64,000 nucleotides of DNA from Bacillus sp. Cs-700 (GTDB lineage Bacteria > Bacillota > Bacilli > Bacillales > Guptibacillaceae): NCBI RefSeq assembly GCF_011082085.1, contig NZ_CP041063.1:124001-188000 (forward strand). The letters are read 5' to 3'. Shown one piece after another: positions 33,021 through 43,900 of this stretch; position 1 is the stretch's first letter, and each line of letters opens with the position of its first letter. The position numbers and the translations under genes were made by a program. Under the pieces are notes generated by a model, which was not told the DNA's origin, ran no database searches, and was given only the letters and a program-made list of their open reading frames with translations.

Positions 33021-35225
33021 ATGAAAGAATCAAACAAGAACTCACATATTAATGTTGGAGCAGCGATTTTAATGTTACTATTTGTCCTGCTCTTTTTTGC
33101 TTTTATTGGAAGGTTTTTCTATATTGAATGGACGCAGGCGGTTTCGGGTTCCGATGGTGAAAAAGTGGACTTAATGGAGTTAGGAAAAGATAAGTGGACG
33201 CGAAGCAAGATTCTTGAAGCGGATCGCGGTACGATTTATGATCGTACCGGAGAAAACGCGCTTGCCACTGACATTCCTTCATTTACACTGCGAGCCATTT
33301 TAGATGAAAATTATGAAGATCATGTAAAAGATGTTCCAAAAACTGCGGCTGCTCTTGCGCCGATTTTAGAAATGGAGCAATCCGATGTTACTGAAATTCT
33401 ATCTAGAGAAGAACTATTTCAGGTGGAGTTCGGAGCATCTGGAAAAAATTTAAGCCTTACTCAAAAAGAAGAAATTGAAAAACTCGACTTACCTGGAGTT
33501 GGCTTTATTCCAACGAAAACGCGCCTCTATCCTAATGAAGAGTTTGCTTCTCATCTCCTTGGGTTTACAAACGAAAATGAAAAAGGTGTCCAGGAAGGCT
33601 TGTTAGGTTTAGAAAAGGAATTAAATAAGTATCTTGTTCCGCAAGAAGGGAAAGAAACGTATCAAAGTGATCGAGAAGGGTTTAAACTTCCTTATGGAAA
33701 TGAAAACATCACCCCTTCAAAAAGCGGGAATGACGTCTATTTAACGATTGACCAAAAAATACAGGTATTAATGGAAAACGCATTAAATGAAGCGCAGGAG
33801 AAATATAACCCTGAGCGAATGACGGCCATCGTTGCCGATCCGGATACGGGTAAGATATTAGCGATGGGAAATCGTCCAACGTTTGATCCCAATTTAAGAG
33901 ATGTTTCGAATTATACAAATATGGCATTAACTGCGTTTGAACCAGGCTCTACAATGAAAGTCTTTACGGCTGCAGCAGCTATTGAAGAGGGCGTGTACAA
34001 CGGAGATGAACTTTTTCAATCAGGGCAATATTCTGTACCAGGTGGTCGGGTAAGTGATCACAACGGTGGAGAAGGTTGGGGCATGATTAGCTTTGATGAG
34101 GGAATTCGGCAATCCTCCAACGTAGCAGCATCCATTTTAGTGAAAGAAAAACTAGGTTATGACAAATACGAAGACTATTTAACAAAATTTGGATTAGATG
34201 CTAAAACGGGGATTGATCTTCCTGGAGAAGCTTCTTCAAGAATTACTTATAGTGGAGAACTTGAACGGATAACGACTGGTTTCGGTCAAGGGTCTACCAT
34301 TACACCGATTCAACAAGTTCAAGCGATTACTGCAATTGCAAACGGTGGAAAGATGATGCAACCTTATGTCATTGAGAAAATTGTTGATCCAGAATCAAAT
34401 GAAGTGAAACTTAATCACGAGCCAAAAGTAGCGGGAGAGCCAATTTCGAAAGAAACAGCAACACAAACCCGCGATCTACTTCGCACGGTTGTGACAGACG
34501 GAACGGGAACACCATATAACATTGAAGGTTACGAGATTGCTGGGAAAACAGGTACAGCACAAATTTCTGAAGGATCAAAAGGATATATGAGTGGATACGG
34601 AAACAACATCTTCTCATTTATTGGAATGGCCCCTGCAGATGATCCAGAATTAATTGTTTATGTAGCGGTTGATCGACCTGAACTCGAGTATCCGGAACTA
34701 GGAAGTGACCCCGTTTCTCTCATCTTTAACACGGTTATGAAAAATAGCCTTCAATATTTGAATATCGATCCGATTGAGAAGGAAGATAATCCTTCTGAGG
34801 AAGCTGAAGAGCCAGAATCCGGTCAAATATTAAAAGATGTAACAGGCATGAGTGTAAAGGAAGCTAAAAAGCAGCTTGAAGACAAGGGCTTATCTGTCAT
34901 ATCACTTGGCGAGGGAGAGGTTATTGGTCAATCCCCTAGGCCGAGTACGAAAATTCTCAATGGTGAACGAATTATTTTGCAAACGGAAGGTAAGGCCACG
35001 ATGCCTGATATAACAGGTTGGTCTCTTGCAGACGTAATGAAGCTCGTCGAGTTGGTTGAGTTAAAACCAAATGTGATGGGATCAGGTTATGTGGTGAAGC
35101 AAGGTATTGAAACAGGAAGTACGATCAAAAAAGATGACTATCTTGTAGCCGAATTAAAGACGCCTTCTTCTGAAACGGAAGAGGAAGAAGAGCCAGAAGA
35201 AGAACCAGAACCAATTACGGACTAG
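33021..35225 (+). CDS. pbpB: Penicillin-binding protein 2B (septal transpeptidase)
   Basis: Class B PBP that cross-links septal peptidoglycan. The 734-aa protein has one transmembrane helix (about 12-33), a dimerisation domain and a transpeptidase domain with all three motifs: STMK (EPGSTMKVFTA, about residue 310), SSN (RQSSNVAAS) and KTGTA (AGKTGTAQISEG). The C-terminus has two PASTA repeats (about 605-725) and an acidic tail (EEEEEPEEEPEP). ATG with CGGAGG upstream. The next gene, spoVD, is its sporulation paralogue. Confidence 0.96.
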   Translation: MKESNKNSHINVGAAILMLLFVLLFFAFIGRFFYIEWTQAVSGSDGEKVDLMELGKDKWTRSKILEADRGTIYDRTGENALATDIPSFTLRAILDENYEDHVKDVPKTAAALAPILEMEQSDVTEILSREELFQVEFGASGKNLSLTQKEEIEKLDLPGVGFIPTKTRLYPNEEFASHLLGFTNENEKGVQEGLLGLEKELNKYLVPQEGKETYQSDREGFKLPYGNENITPSKSGNDVYLTIDQKIQVLMENALNEAQEKYNPERMTAIVADPDTGKILAMGNRPTFDPNLRDVSNYTNMALTAFEPGSTMKVFTAAAAIEEGVYNGDELFQSGQYSVPGGRVSDHNGGEGWGMISFDEGIRQSSNVAASILVKEKLGYDKYEDYLTKFGLDAKTGIDLPGEASSRITYSGELERITTGFGQGSTITPIQQVQAITAIANGGKMMQPYVIEKIVDPESNEVKLNHEPKVAGEPISKETATQTRDLLRTVVTDGTGTPYNIEGYEIAGKTGTAQISEGSKGYMSGYGNNIFSFIGMAPADDPELIVYVAVDRPELEYPELGSDPVSLIFNTVMKNSLQYLNIDPIEKEDNPSEEAEEPESGQILKDVTGMSVKEAKKQLEDKGLSVISLGEGEVIGQSPRPSTKILNGERIILQTEGKATMPDITGWSLADVMKLVELVELKPNVMGSGYVVKQGIETGSTIKKDDYLVAELKTPSSETEEEEEPEEEPEPITD

Positions 35226-35287
35226 CAGGTCTATCCTTCGAACCGAACACATATAGTGAAACGAGCATAATCAGGGAGGATGAGTTT

Positions 35288-37207
35288 ATGCGCGTTTCGA
35301 ATGTCACTGTTCGAAGAAGACTTGTGATCGCACTTATTGTTGGGCTATTTGTTTTTGCTGTGGTAGTTGTAAGACTTGGCTACGTACAGCTTGTTATGGG
35401 AAGTTGGCTTAGTGAGAAAGCGAAGGATTCCTGGAGTCGAAACATTCCGTTTGAACCTAGTAGAGGAGAAATCCTGGATCGTAACGGTGTAGCTCTTGCC
35501 ACAAACGTGAGTGCTCCGTCTGTTTTGATTGTTCCTAGACAGCTCCAAAATCCAGCTGCCACTTCCGAAGCTCTAGCGGCGTCCCTTAATACTAGCAAGG
35601 AAAAAGTTTATGAAACTATCACTCAGAATGAATCGATGGTCTGGATTCGCCCTGAAGGTAAGAAAATGACGAACGAGAAAGCAAATGAGATCCGAAAATT
35701 GAACCTATCTGGAGTTTATATTGCAGAAGATAACAAACGCCACTATCCAAATGGCGATTTTTTAGCTCATGTGCTTGGGTTTAGTGGCATTGATAATCAA
35801 GGGTTAACAGGGATCGAGCTCTATTATGACGCTGAATTAAGTGGGGAAAAAGGACAGGTGGAATATTACGCTGATGCCAAAGGAAAGCGAATGCCATCGC
35901 TCGCAGATGATTATACAGAACCTGTCGATGGACTTGATCTTCGGTTAACGATTGATTCCCAAATCCAGACGATTATGGAAAGAGAGTTAGATATCGCTGA
36001 AGCAACCTATCACCCAGATGGCGCAGCGGCCATCGCAATGGATCCAAATACGGGTGAGATTCTTGGAATGACTTCAAGGCCAGATTTTAACCCAGAAGAA
36101 TTCCAGGATGTATCTCCTGATGTTTGGAACCAGAATAAGCCTGTTTGGAGTACGTATGAACCGGGGTCAACCTTTAAAATAATTACTCTTGCTGCAGCAC
36201 TTGAAGAGGGAGAGGTGGATCTTGAGAAAGATCATTTTCATGACCCAGGTAGCATTGAAGTGGCAGGAACAAAATTAAGATGCTGGAAAGCTGGAGGTCA
36301 TGGAAGTCAGACGTTTTTGGAAGGCGTTCAAAATTCCTGTAACCCTGGTTTTGTTATTTTAGGAGAACGTCTTGGTAAAGAAAAGCTTTTTTCCTATATT
36401 GATAAATTTGGATTCGGTGACAAAACGGGCATTGATTTACAAGGAGAAGCGAGCGGGATTCTTTTCGATGTTGATAACGTAGGGCCACTTGAACTTGCGA
36501 CGACGGCATTTGGCCAGGGGGTCTCTGTCACGCCTATCCAGCAAGTAACGGCCGTTTCTGCAGCCGTGAATGGTGGAACACTTTATGAACCATATATCGC
36601 CAAAGAATGGCTGGACCCAGAAACAGGGGCAGTTGTAAGCAAAAACACGCCACAAGCGAAGCGACAGGTTATCTCTGAGGAAACTTCCAAAGAAGTAAGG
36701 CACGCGCTTGAAACGGTTGTTGCCCTAGGAACTGGAAAGAACGCCTATGTGGATGGTTATCGCGTCGGAGGAAAGACAGGAACAGCTCAAAAGGCTAAAG
36801 ATGGAGCTTATCTTAAAAATAATCATATCGTTTCCTTTATCGGTTTTGCTCCGGCTGATGATCCACAAATTGTCGTATACGTTGCGATCGATAATCCGAA
36901 AGATACCCTTCAATTTGGAGGGATTGTAGCGGCACCAATTGTAGGTAATATAATCCAGGATAGTTTGACGGTTATGGGTGTTGAAAAAAGGGAAGACCAA
37001 ATTGAGAAAGAAACGACATGGCAGGATGAAGAGATGATTGAAATGCCGGATTTAGTGGGTATGTCATCAAAAGAGATTCGTGAAGCGATGTATAATTTGA
37101 AAATTGATTCAAGTGGGGAAGGCGATATTGTTGTAGCCCAGGCCCCAGAACCTGGTGTGAAATTACCGGTTGGTTCAGAAATTCGGCTTTATATGGGTGA
37201 CAAATAA
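35288..37207 (+). CDS. spoVD: SpoVD, sporulation-specific transpeptidase
   Basis: Class B PBP for spore cortex synthesis, 639 aa, acting with SpoVE. It has one transmembrane helix (about 12-32) and the transpeptidase motifs STFK (YEPGSTFKIITLAA), SCN (NSCNPGFV) and KTGTA (GGKTGTAQKAKDG). One PASTA domain closes the protein (about 580-639; MPDLVGMSSKEIREAMYN). Two cysteines, including the SCN motif Cys, could form the redox-sensitive disulfide described for B. subtilis SpoVD (StoA target), though that is inference. ATG with AGGGAGGATG upstream. Confidence 0.96.
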   Translation: MRVSNVTVRRRLVIALIVGLFVFAVVVVRLGYVQLVMGSWLSEKAKDSWSRNIPFEPSRGEILDRNGVALATNVSAPSVLIVPRQLQNPAATSEALAASLNTSKEKVYETITQNESMVWIRPEGKKMTNEKANEIRKLNLSGVYIAEDNKRHYPNGDFLAHVLGFSGIDNQGLTGIELYYDAELSGEKGQVEYYADAKGKRMPSLADDYTEPVDGLDLRLTIDSQIQTIMERELDIAEATYHPDGAAAIAMDPNTGEILGMTSRPDFNPEEFQDVSPDVWNQNKPVWSTYEPGSTFKIITLAAALEEGEVDLEKDHFHDPGSIEVAGTKLRCWKAGGHGSQTFLEGVQNSCNPGFVILGERLGKEKLFSYIDKFGFGDKTGIDLQGEASGILFDVDNVGPLELATTAFGQGVSVTPIQQVTAVSAAVNGGTLYEPYIAKEWLDPETGAVVSKNTPQAKRQVISEETSKEVRHALETVVALGTGKNAYVDGYRVGGKTGTAQKAKDGAYLKNNHIVSFIGFAPADDPQIVVYVAIDNPKDTLQFGGIVAAPIVGNIIQDSLTVMGVEKREDQIEKETTWQDEEMIEMPDLVGMSSKEIREAMYNLKIDSSGEGDIVVAQAPEPGVKLPVGSEIRLYMGDK

Positions 37208-37304
37208 GCGACCGGTGAGTACAATAAGTAGTGAACAAGCCAAGGCGTATGCTCTTGGCTTGTTTTCTGAAAATATGTCAGCAAACTAGAAAGGTTTGAA
37301 AGAA

Positions 37305-38768
37305 ATGAAATTAAACGATCTTCTTCATGCATTACTTACATATAAACAGGTAGGAAAAGGCGATCCAGAAATAAAAACGATTGAAAGTGATAGTCGTGCC
37401 GTAACAGATGGCAGTCTCTTCGTTTGCATTCCAGGTTATACAGTAGATGGGCATGATTTTGCAGAGCAGGCTGTTCAACAGGGAGCCGTTGCTCTTATAT
37501 CAGAAAAAGAGATTAATGTTTCAGTACCCGTTATTCTCGTTCGTGATGCCCATCGCGCCTTAGCTGAACTTGCAAATCGTTTCTATCAAAATCCTACGAA
37601 ATCATTTTCATTAATTGGCATCACAGGAACGAATGGGAAGACAACCGTTTCTCATTTAATAGAACAGATACATAGAGATAAAAAGCAAACAACAGGGTTA
37701 ATCGGAACGATTAATATGAAAATAGCCGATGAAGAATTTGAAACGAAAAACACAACACCAGAACCACTCTTGCTTCAAAAGCAATTTGCTAAAATGCGAG
37801 ATCGTAATGTGGACACGGCCGTTATGGAGGTATCTTCTCATGCCTTAACACTAGGACGCGTGAGAGGTTGTGATTATGATATTGCTGTGTTTACAAATTT
37901 GACGCAGGATCATCTTGATTACCATGGTACGATGGAAGAATACCGTCAAGCAAAAGGTCTTCTTTTTTCACAGTTAGGTAATACATATGATACAGGGAGA
38001 AAAAAGGTAGCCGTCCTTAATGGAGATGATGACGCTGCGCAGCAGTATGAACAAATGACATCTGCTCATATTTTGAGATATGGCATTGATCGTCCTGCAG
38101 ATATTAAGGCAGATCATATCTCTTTTTCTGCGAATGGGACAAGATTTCGCTTAAGTACCCCAGAAGAAAAACGTGACGTAAAATTGATGCTAACAGGCAA
38201 ATTCAGTGTATACAACGCACTTGCAGCAATTGCGGCTTGTCTTGCAAATGGTTTAGATCTTGATCATATTTTGAACAGCCTTGAGAAAATCGCAGGCGTG
38301 CCTGGACGTTTTGAACTTGTAGATGAGGGTCAAGGCTTCCCCGTGATCGTTGATTATGCTCACACTCCAGATAGTCTTGAAAATGTCTTATTGACAGTTA
38401 AAGAAATGACCGAAGGAAACGTTTTTGCAGTGGTTGGTTGCGGGGGAGATCGTGATCGAACAAAACGACCACTCATGGCTAAGATTGCAACCGAAATAGC
38501 GGATACTGCTGTACTAACATCAGACAATCCACGAAGTGAAGACCCAGAACGCATTTTAGATGATATGGTCGAAGGTGTGAAAGGTCACTATGTGCGGATA
38601 ACGGATCGGTCAGAAGCGATTCGACATGCGATTCAAAATGCTGTTAATGGAGATGTCGTCCTTATCGCAGGAAAAGGACATGAAACCTATCAAATCGTTG
38701 GTGATCAAGTTCTTGACTTTGATGACCGAGAGATCGCACGTCAAGCAATAAAGGAGCGAAAAGGATGA
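37305..38768 (+). CDS. murE: UDP-MurNAc-tripeptide synthetase MurE
   Basis: Adds the third residue of the stem peptide to UDP-MurNAc-L-Ala-D-Glu. The 487-aa ligase has the ATP loop [35 protein letters not shown] and the substrate-selecting loop [11 protein letters not shown]. The DNPR motif is diagnostic for meso-diaminopimelate, so the cell wall is of the mDAP type. ATG 37305 follows AGAAAGG by 10 nt; the TTG at 37296 in the same frame sits too close. It overlaps murF by 4 nt. Confidence 0.96.
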   Translation: MKLNDLLHALLTYKQVGKGDPEIKTIESDSRAVTDGSLFVCIPGYTVDGHDFAEQAVQQGAVALISEKEINVSVPVILVRDAHRALAELANRFYQNPTKSFSLIGITGTNGKTTVSHLIEQIHRDKKQTTGLIGTINMKIADEEFETKNTTPEPLLLQKQFAKMRDRNVDTAVMEVSSHALTLGRVRGCDYDIAVFTNLTQDHLDYHGTMEEYRQAKGLLFSQLGNTYDTGRKKVAVLNGDDDAAQQYEQMTSAHILRYGIDRPADIKADHISFSANGTRFRLSTPEEKRDVKLMLTGKFSVYNALAAIAACLANGLDLDHILNSLEKIAGVPGRFELVDEGQGFPVIVDYAHTPDSLENVLLTVKEMTEGNVFAVVGCGGDRDRTKRPLMAKIATEIADTAVLTSDNPRSEDPERILDDMVEGVKGHYVRITDRSEAIRHAIQNAVNGDVVLIAGKGHETYQIVGDQVLDFDDREIARQAIKERKG

Positions 38769-40120
38769 AATTTTCATCGGTATTACTAAACAAAATTAGC
38801 CAAGGACCAGTTGATCACGAACTGGTCTTTGAAGGTGTGGCAACCGATACGCGTAAGGATTGCACAAATAAATTATTCGTACCAATCGTGGGTGACGTTT
38901 TCGATGGACATCGTTTTATCGATGCTGCCATCGTTAATGGTGCTACCGGAACACTTTGGGATAAAAGCAAACCGTTTCCTAAAGACCTCGTCGGGAAAAT
39001 CAATGTTTATGAAGTGGATGATACGACAGTTGGATTCCAGGAGTTAGCGAAACAGATTCTAAAACAGCAAAAACCTTATGTGATTGGTGTTACAGGGAGT
39101 AACGGGAAAACGACCGTCAAAGATATGCTTGAGGCTGTTCTAAGTCCAAAATATAAAACATTTAAAACGCAAGGTAATTTAAATAATCATTGGGGACTGC
39201 CAATGACCGTGCTTGCGATGCCTGATGACACAGACGTGTTGATTTTAGAGATGGGAATGAGTGGTCCCGGAGAAATCTCCCTTCTTACCCAAATCGCACA
39301 GCCTGATGTAGCGGTTATTACAAATATCGGAGAGTCACATTTACTTCAACTTGGTAGCCGTGAAAATATTGCTAAAGCAAAGATGGAAATTGCCGAAGGA
39401 CTTAAGTCTGAAGGCGTTCTCGTTATTGATGGCGATGAGCCACTTCTGAAACCGGTTCACAAAAATGTGATTTCTTGTGGCTATGAAGACCATAACGATC
39501 TTCAAATTGATCGTATTGAAAAGAGAGAAAATGGCTATGTGTTTACTTTAAAAAATGAAAAAGAGCCGTTCGAAATATCTTTGTTAGGTAAACATAATAT
39601 TAAAAATGCTGTTTATAGCATCGCTTCAGCAAGAAAACTAGGGATGACTGATGATCAAATTCGCAAATCGTTATCTTCTTTAACGTTAACTGGAATGAGG
39701 CTTGAAAAATTCCGGTCATCTACTGGTGCGTTAATTATTAATGATGCATATAACGCAAGTCCAACCTCAATGAAAGCAGCATTAGAAACGCTTGCTGAGT
39801 TAGAAGGGTTTAATAAAAAAATCGCTATTCTTGGTGATATGTATGAACTTGGTGATCAGGAAGAATTTCTTCACCGAGACATTGCAACCGCGGTAAAACC
39901 GTCTATTACAGAAGTGATTACCGTTGGTGACAAAGCAAAGTGGATTTATGATGGGATGACGGAAAATGAAACGCAAGTATCTGCTGTTTCCTTTGACAAC
40001 AAAGAAGATGCCGCATCATATTTATCGGGTCGACTTGATGATCAAACAGCTGTTTTATTAAAAGCATCAAGAGGACTTGGACTCGAAACCATACTACAGG
40101 CATTAGGGAAAGAATCATAA
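38765..40120 (+). CDS. murF: UDP-MurNAc-tripeptide:D-Ala-D-Ala ligase MurF
   Basis: Final cytoplasmic ligase, adding D-Ala-D-Ala to the UDP-MurNAc-tripeptide. The 451-aa protein carries [15 protein letters not shown] (P-loop), [34 protein letters not shown] and [19 protein letters not shown] (AYNASP, MurF-specific). ATG overlaps the murE stop. In B. subtilis murF lies elsewhere with ddl, so its place inside this cluster differs. Confidence 0.95.
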   Translation: MKFSSVLLNKISQGPVDHELVFEGVATDTRKDCTNKLFVPIVGDVFDGHRFIDAAIVNGATGTLWDKSKPFPKDLVGKINVYEVDDTTVGFQELAKQILKQQKPYVIGVTGSNGKTTVKDMLEAVLSPKYKTFKTQGNLNNHWGLPMTVLAMPDDTDVLILEMGMSGPGEISLLTQIAQPDVAVITNIGESHLLQLGSRENIAKAKMEIAEGLKSEGVLVIDGDEPLLKPVHKNVISCGYEDHNDLQIDRIEKRENGYVFTLKNEKEPFEISLLGKHNIKNAVYSIASARKLGMTDDQIRKSLSSLTLTGMRLEKFRSSTGALIINDAYNASPTSMKAALETLAELEGFNKKIAILGDMYELGDQEEFLHRDIATAVKPSITEVITVGDKAKWIYDGMTENETQVSAVSFDNKEDAASYLSGRLDDQTAVLLKASRGLGLETILQALGKES

Positions 40121-40132
40121 GGAGGCAGTACA

Positions 40133-41107
40133 GTGATTGAACAATTATTAATTTTTAGTTTGCTAACATCATTTATTATAGCGGTGCTTGTATCACCGGT
40201 ATTTATCCCATATTTAAGAAGGCTTAAATTTGGACAGAGTATTCGAGAAGAGGGACCTAAGTCACACCAAAAGAAATCTGGTACACCGACAATGGGTGGT
40301 CTCATTATTATTCTTGCGATTATAGTAGGGACAGTAATCATCGCACTAAAATATGACGAGATCTCCACTCAAATCTGGCTACTGTTGTTTGTGACAGTGG
40401 GATATGGTCTTATTGGGTTTTTAGATGATTTTATTAAAGTAGTGAAGAAACGTAACCTTGGTTTAACCTCAAAGCAGAAATTGCTAGGTCAAATGGTTAT
40501 CGCTATCCTCGTTTACTTCGGTTTAAGAACCGTTGGCTTTGATACGGCCATTCGCGTTCCTGGTACAGAAATTAGCTTTGATATTGGCATTGGGTATGTG
40601 TTGTTACTCTTTGTTATGCTTGTTGGCGCATCGAATGCGGTTAACTTAACGGACGGATTAGACGGTCTTGTCGCAGGTACATCAGCCATAGCTTTTGGAG
40701 CTTTTGCCATCTTAGCAGCTTCGGTTTATATGTACGACGTAGCTATTTTCTCAGTAAGTGTCGTTGGTGCTGTTCTTGGATTTCTTGTTTTCAATGCACA
40801 CCCAGCAAAAGTATTTATGGGTGATACCGGGTCACTTGCTCTTGGTGGCGCCCTTGCCGCTGTAGCCATTATGACCAAGCTTGAGCTTCTCCTAGTGATT
40901 ATTGGTGGTGTCTTTGTCATTGAGACATTGTCAGTTATTATTCAGGTGGCTTCATTTAAAACAACTGGGAAGCGAGTGTTTAAGATGAGTCCGCTCCATC
41001 ACCACTACGAACTTTCCGGTTGGACGGAATGGCGCGTAGTTGCTACATTCTGGACTGTAGGTTTACTTTGTGCAGCATTTGGAATCTATCTTGAGGTGTG
41101 GATGTAA
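40133..41107 (+). CDS. mraY: Phospho-MurNAc-pentapeptide transferase MraY
   Basis: Makes lipid I by transferring phospho-MurNAc-pentapeptide to undecaprenyl phosphate. The 324-aa membrane enzyme has about ten helices and the catalytic motifs [22 protein letters not shown] (DD), [16 protein letters not shown] and the HHH region [16 protein letters not shown] 40133 follows AAGGAGG. The stop codon overlaps the murD start in TAATG. Confidence 0.97.
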   Translation: MIEQLLIFSLLTSFIIAVLVSPVFIPYLRRLKFGQSIREEGPKSHQKKSGTPTMGGLIIILAIIVGTVIIALKYDEISTQIWLLLFVTVGYGLIGFLDDFIKVVKKRNLGLTSKQKLLGQMVIAILVYFGLRTVGFDTAIRVPGTEISFDIGIGYVLLLFVMLVGASNAVNLTDGLDGLVAGTSAIAFGAFAILAASVYMYDVAIFSVSVVGAVLGFLVFNAHPAKVFMGDTGSLALGGALAAVAIMTKLELLLVIIGGVFVIETLSVIIQVASFKTTGKRVFKMSPLHHHYELSGWTEWRVVATFWTVGLLCAAFGIYLEVWM

Positions 41108-42447
41108 TGAAAAAAGTAAATTATGAAAATAAATGTGTACTCGTATTAGGCATCGCGAAAAGTGGATTTGCAGCAGCAAAATTGCTTCGTTCTCTTGGCG
41201 CAACCGTTACAGTCAATGATCGCGAGCAAGTTGAGAATAATCCAAAAGCTATTGAACTTCAGGAATTAGGTTTTGAAGTGATCGGTGGGGGACACTCGCT
41301 CGAGTTACTTGATGGAATTGACTTAATTGTTAAAAATCCTGGGATTCCATATCAAAACCCGCTCCTTGTAGAAGCAGTAAAAAGAGATATCCCAATCGTA
41401 ACTGAAGTGGAAATTGCCGGAGAGATTTCTGAAGCGCCATTTATTGCGATTACTGGTTCAAACGGAAAAACAACAACGACGACTTTAATTGGTCAACTAT
41501 TAAATCAAACGCCGGCTAATCCGATCGTCGCTGGAAATATCGGAACGGTTGTTTGTGAAGTTGCAGCCGAAGCAACACCTGATCAAACGCTTGTAACGGA
41601 GCTATCAAGCTTTCAATTACAAGGTACGGTAAATTTCCATCCACATATTTCTGTTCTTCTTAATCTTTATGAAGCGCATCTTGATTATCATGGTACAAAA
41701 GACGCTTACGCAGCAGCGAAGGCCCGTATGTTCCGAAATCAAACGAACGAGGATTTTGCCGTTTATAATGCAGATGATTCGCTAGTTTCTTCGTTTGCAG
41801 AAGCTTCAAAAGCTTCTCTAGTTCCATTTTCAGCTACTAAAATCCTAGATGATGGTGTTTTTATTGAAGATAGTTGGATCGTCTTTAGAAAAGAAAAAGT
41901 GATCAAAATAGATGAGTTATCCATGAAGCAGAACATTGAGAATACACTTGCCGCTATTGCTGTAGCGAAGTTATCCGGTGTGTCGAACGAAAAAATTCAT
42001 CAAGAACTTACGAATTTTCATGGTGTGAAACATCGCCTACAATTTGTTGGCGAAGTAAGTGGACGTAAATTTTTCAATGATTCAAAAGCAACGAATTCAA
42101 TCGCTACAAAAAAAGCGTTAGATTCATTTGAGAAGCCAGTAATCCTTCTTGCGGGTGGCCTGGATCGTGGAAATGACTTTGATGATTTAAATACCTATTT
42201 TAAAACAAAAGTAAAGCACTTGATTACGTTTGGGGAAACCGCTTCGAAATTGAAACAAACGGCTAACCAAGCAGGACTGAATTCTGTCACAGTTGTCGAT
42301 AATGTAGAAGAAGCTGTTTCAACAGCGTATCATCTATCCGGAACGGGAGATGTTATTCTTCTTTCACCAGCTTGCGCAAGCTGGGATCAGTTCAAAACGT
42401 TTGAAGAGCGAGGAGACATCTTTATTGAGGCAATGCATAGACTCTAA
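41107..42447 (+). CDS. murD: UDP-MurNAc-L-alanine:D-glutamate ligase MurD
   Basis: Adds D-Glu to UDP-MurNAc-L-Ala. The 446-aa protein has an N-terminal Rossmann domain (VLVLGIAKSGFAAAKLL), the P-loop [36 protein letters not shown] and the end block LLSPACASWDQFKTFEERG. ATG 41107 follows GAGGTG and shares one base with the mraY stop. Confidence 0.96.
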   Translation: MKKVNYENKCVLVLGIAKSGFAAAKLLRSLGATVTVNDREQVENNPKAIELQELGFEVIGGGHSLELLDGIDLIVKNPGIPYQNPLLVEAVKRDIPIVTEVEIAGEISEAPFIAITGSNGKTTTTTLIGQLLNQTPANPIVAGNIGTVVCEVAAEATPDQTLVTELSSFQLQGTVNFHPHISVLLNLYEAHLDYHGTKDAYAAAKARMFRNQTNEDFAVYNADDSLVSSFAEASKASLVPFSATKILDDGVFIEDSWIVFRKEKVIKIDELSMKQNIENTLAAIAVAKLSGVSNEKIHQELTNFHGVKHRLQFVGEVSGRKFFNDSKATNSIATKKALDSFEKPVILLAGGLDRGNDFDDLNTYFKTKVKHLITFGETASKLKQTANQAGLNSVTVVDNVEEAVSTAYHLSGTGDVILLSPACASWDQFKTFEERGDIFIEAMHRL

Positions 42448-42514
42448 TGAGGGGTTGTCTTGCTTATCCGCGAAGTTCGGTTAGGTAAAATCGACATAAC
42501 GGAGTGTGGGTCCA

Positions 42515-43615
42515 TTGCCGAAAACAAAATCAACGCCAGATCTGGTCTTTTTAACTGCAACACTTGTTCTGTTAGCAATTGGATTAATTATGGTTTACAG
42601 TGCAAGCGCCGTATGGGCCTCCTATAAATTTGACGATGCGTTTTTCTTTGCGAAGAGGCAGCTTCTTTTTGCAGGCGTAGGCGTGGCTGCCATGTTCTTC
42701 GTTATGAACGTTGAATATTGGACGTGGCGGACATGGTCAAAAGTAGGAGTGCTCATCTGCTTTATCCTGCTTGTCTTAGTACTTATTCCAGGAGTAGGAC
42801 TTGTTCGTGGAGGAGCGAGAAGCTGGCTTGGTGTTGGTGCGTTTTCAATTCAGCCTTCGGAATTCACAAAGCTTGCAATGATTGCTTTTCTTGCAAAGTA
42901 CTTATCTGAAAATCAGAAACGAATTACGTCGTTTAAAAAAGGTCTCGTTCCGTCACTCGGACTTGTCTTTGTTGCATTTGGCATGATCATGCTTCAACCG
43001 GATCTTGGTACAGGAGCCGTGATGGTTGGAACGTGCGTTGTGATGATTTTTATTTCGGGCGCTAGAATTGCACATTTCGTGTGGCTTGGTATGCTTGGTT
43101 TGGTAGGGTTTGCTGTACTCATTTTATCTGCGCCATACCGAATTGCGAGAATTACATCTTACCTCGATCCGTGGAGTGACCCATTAGGTAGTGGTTTCCA
43201 AATTATTCAGTCCTTATATGCAATAGGACCTGGAGGGTTGATGGGGCTTGGTCTAGGACAGAGTAGACAGAAGTTCTATTATTTACCTGAGCCACAAACG
43301 GACTTTATCTTTGCCATATTATCAGAAGAACTTGGGTTTATTGGCGGAAGCTTTGTGATCCTTTTGTTTGCTCTTCTTCTCTGGCGAGGAATACGAATCG
43401 CCTTACGAGCACCTGATTTGTTCGGAAGCCTCCTTGCGGTTGGAATTATTGGCATGCTAGCGATCCAGGTCATGATCAATATCGGGGTAGTGACCGGTTT
43501 AATGCCTGTTACAGGGATCACCTTACCTTTTCTTAGCTATGGAGGATCTTCCTTAACTTTAATGCTTGTTGCGATGGGCGTCTTATTAAATATTAGTCGA
43601 TATGCAAAGTTCTAA
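42515..43615 (+). CDS. spoVE: SpoVE, SEDS-family peptidoglycan polymerase
   Basis: SEDS glycosyltransferase for spore cortex, partner of SpoVD; 366 aa with ten predicted helices. The family block MVYSASAVWASYKFDDAFFF at the N-terminus and FFVMNVEYWTWRTWS fit SpoVE more than FtsW. WLGVGAFSIQPSEFTKLAMI and PFLSYGGSSLTLMLVAMGVL are SEDS signatures. TTG 42515 has GGAGTG 8 nt upstream. A terminator follows, so the murG expected next is not here. Confidence 0.93.
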   Translation: MPKTKSTPDLVFLTATLVLLAIGLIMVYSASAVWASYKFDDAFFFAKRQLLFAGVGVAAMFFVMNVEYWTWRTWSKVGVLICFILLVLVLIPGVGLVRGGARSWLGVGAFSIQPSEFTKLAMIAFLAKYLSENQKRITSFKKGLVPSLGLVFVAFGMIMLQPDLGTGAVMVGTCVVMIFISGARIAHFVWLGMLGLVGFAVLILSAPYRIARITSYLDPWSDPLGSGFQIIQSLYAIGPGGLMGLGLGQSRQKFYYLPEPQTDFIFAILSEELGFIGGSFVILLFALLLWRGIRIALRAPDLFGSLLAVGIIGMLAIQVMINIGVVTGLMPVTGITLPFLSYGGSSLTLMLVAMGVLLNISRYAKF

Positions 43616-43629
43616 GCGGTATATGTCGT

Positions 43630-43656
43630 AAAAGCGCTCTTTTTGAGCGCTTTTTT
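43630..43656 (+). terminator. Terminator of the mraZ-spoVE unit
   Basis: AAAAGCGCTC (43630-43639), TTTTT loop, GAGCGCTTTT (43645-43654), then T residues. Confidence 0.92.
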
Positions 43657-43782
43657 CAATGTTTTTGTAACTGTTTTTTCCATTGACTGAACCATTTATA
43701 ACTAAGAAATATTCGATGTGGGAATGCGGTTATATTTCTCTGGGATGAATTTCCTTCAAGAGGATAATAAGTGGTAAACTTA

Positions 43783-43791
43783 TGCTATAAT
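43783..43791 (+). promoter_or_regulatory. Extended -10 promoter of divIB
   Basis: TGCTATAAT (43783-43791) is an extended -10. No clear -35 is seen. The 110-nt leader before the ATG contains a weak ATCATG...CATGAT dyad. Confidence 0.6.
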
Positions 43792-43900
43792 GATTGAAAT
43801 AAGAACTATCTGCTGGATCATGCCGTTCGGTTGCCATGATAAGCGTTTATACATCTTAAGGGTAGACAGAAGTTCAATCACCGGAGACGGAGGCAAGACA

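Noticed and set aside
42448-42514. sigma-E promoter for spoVE
   Set aside because: GACATAACGG gives only a partial -10 and no -35 is found at the right distance.
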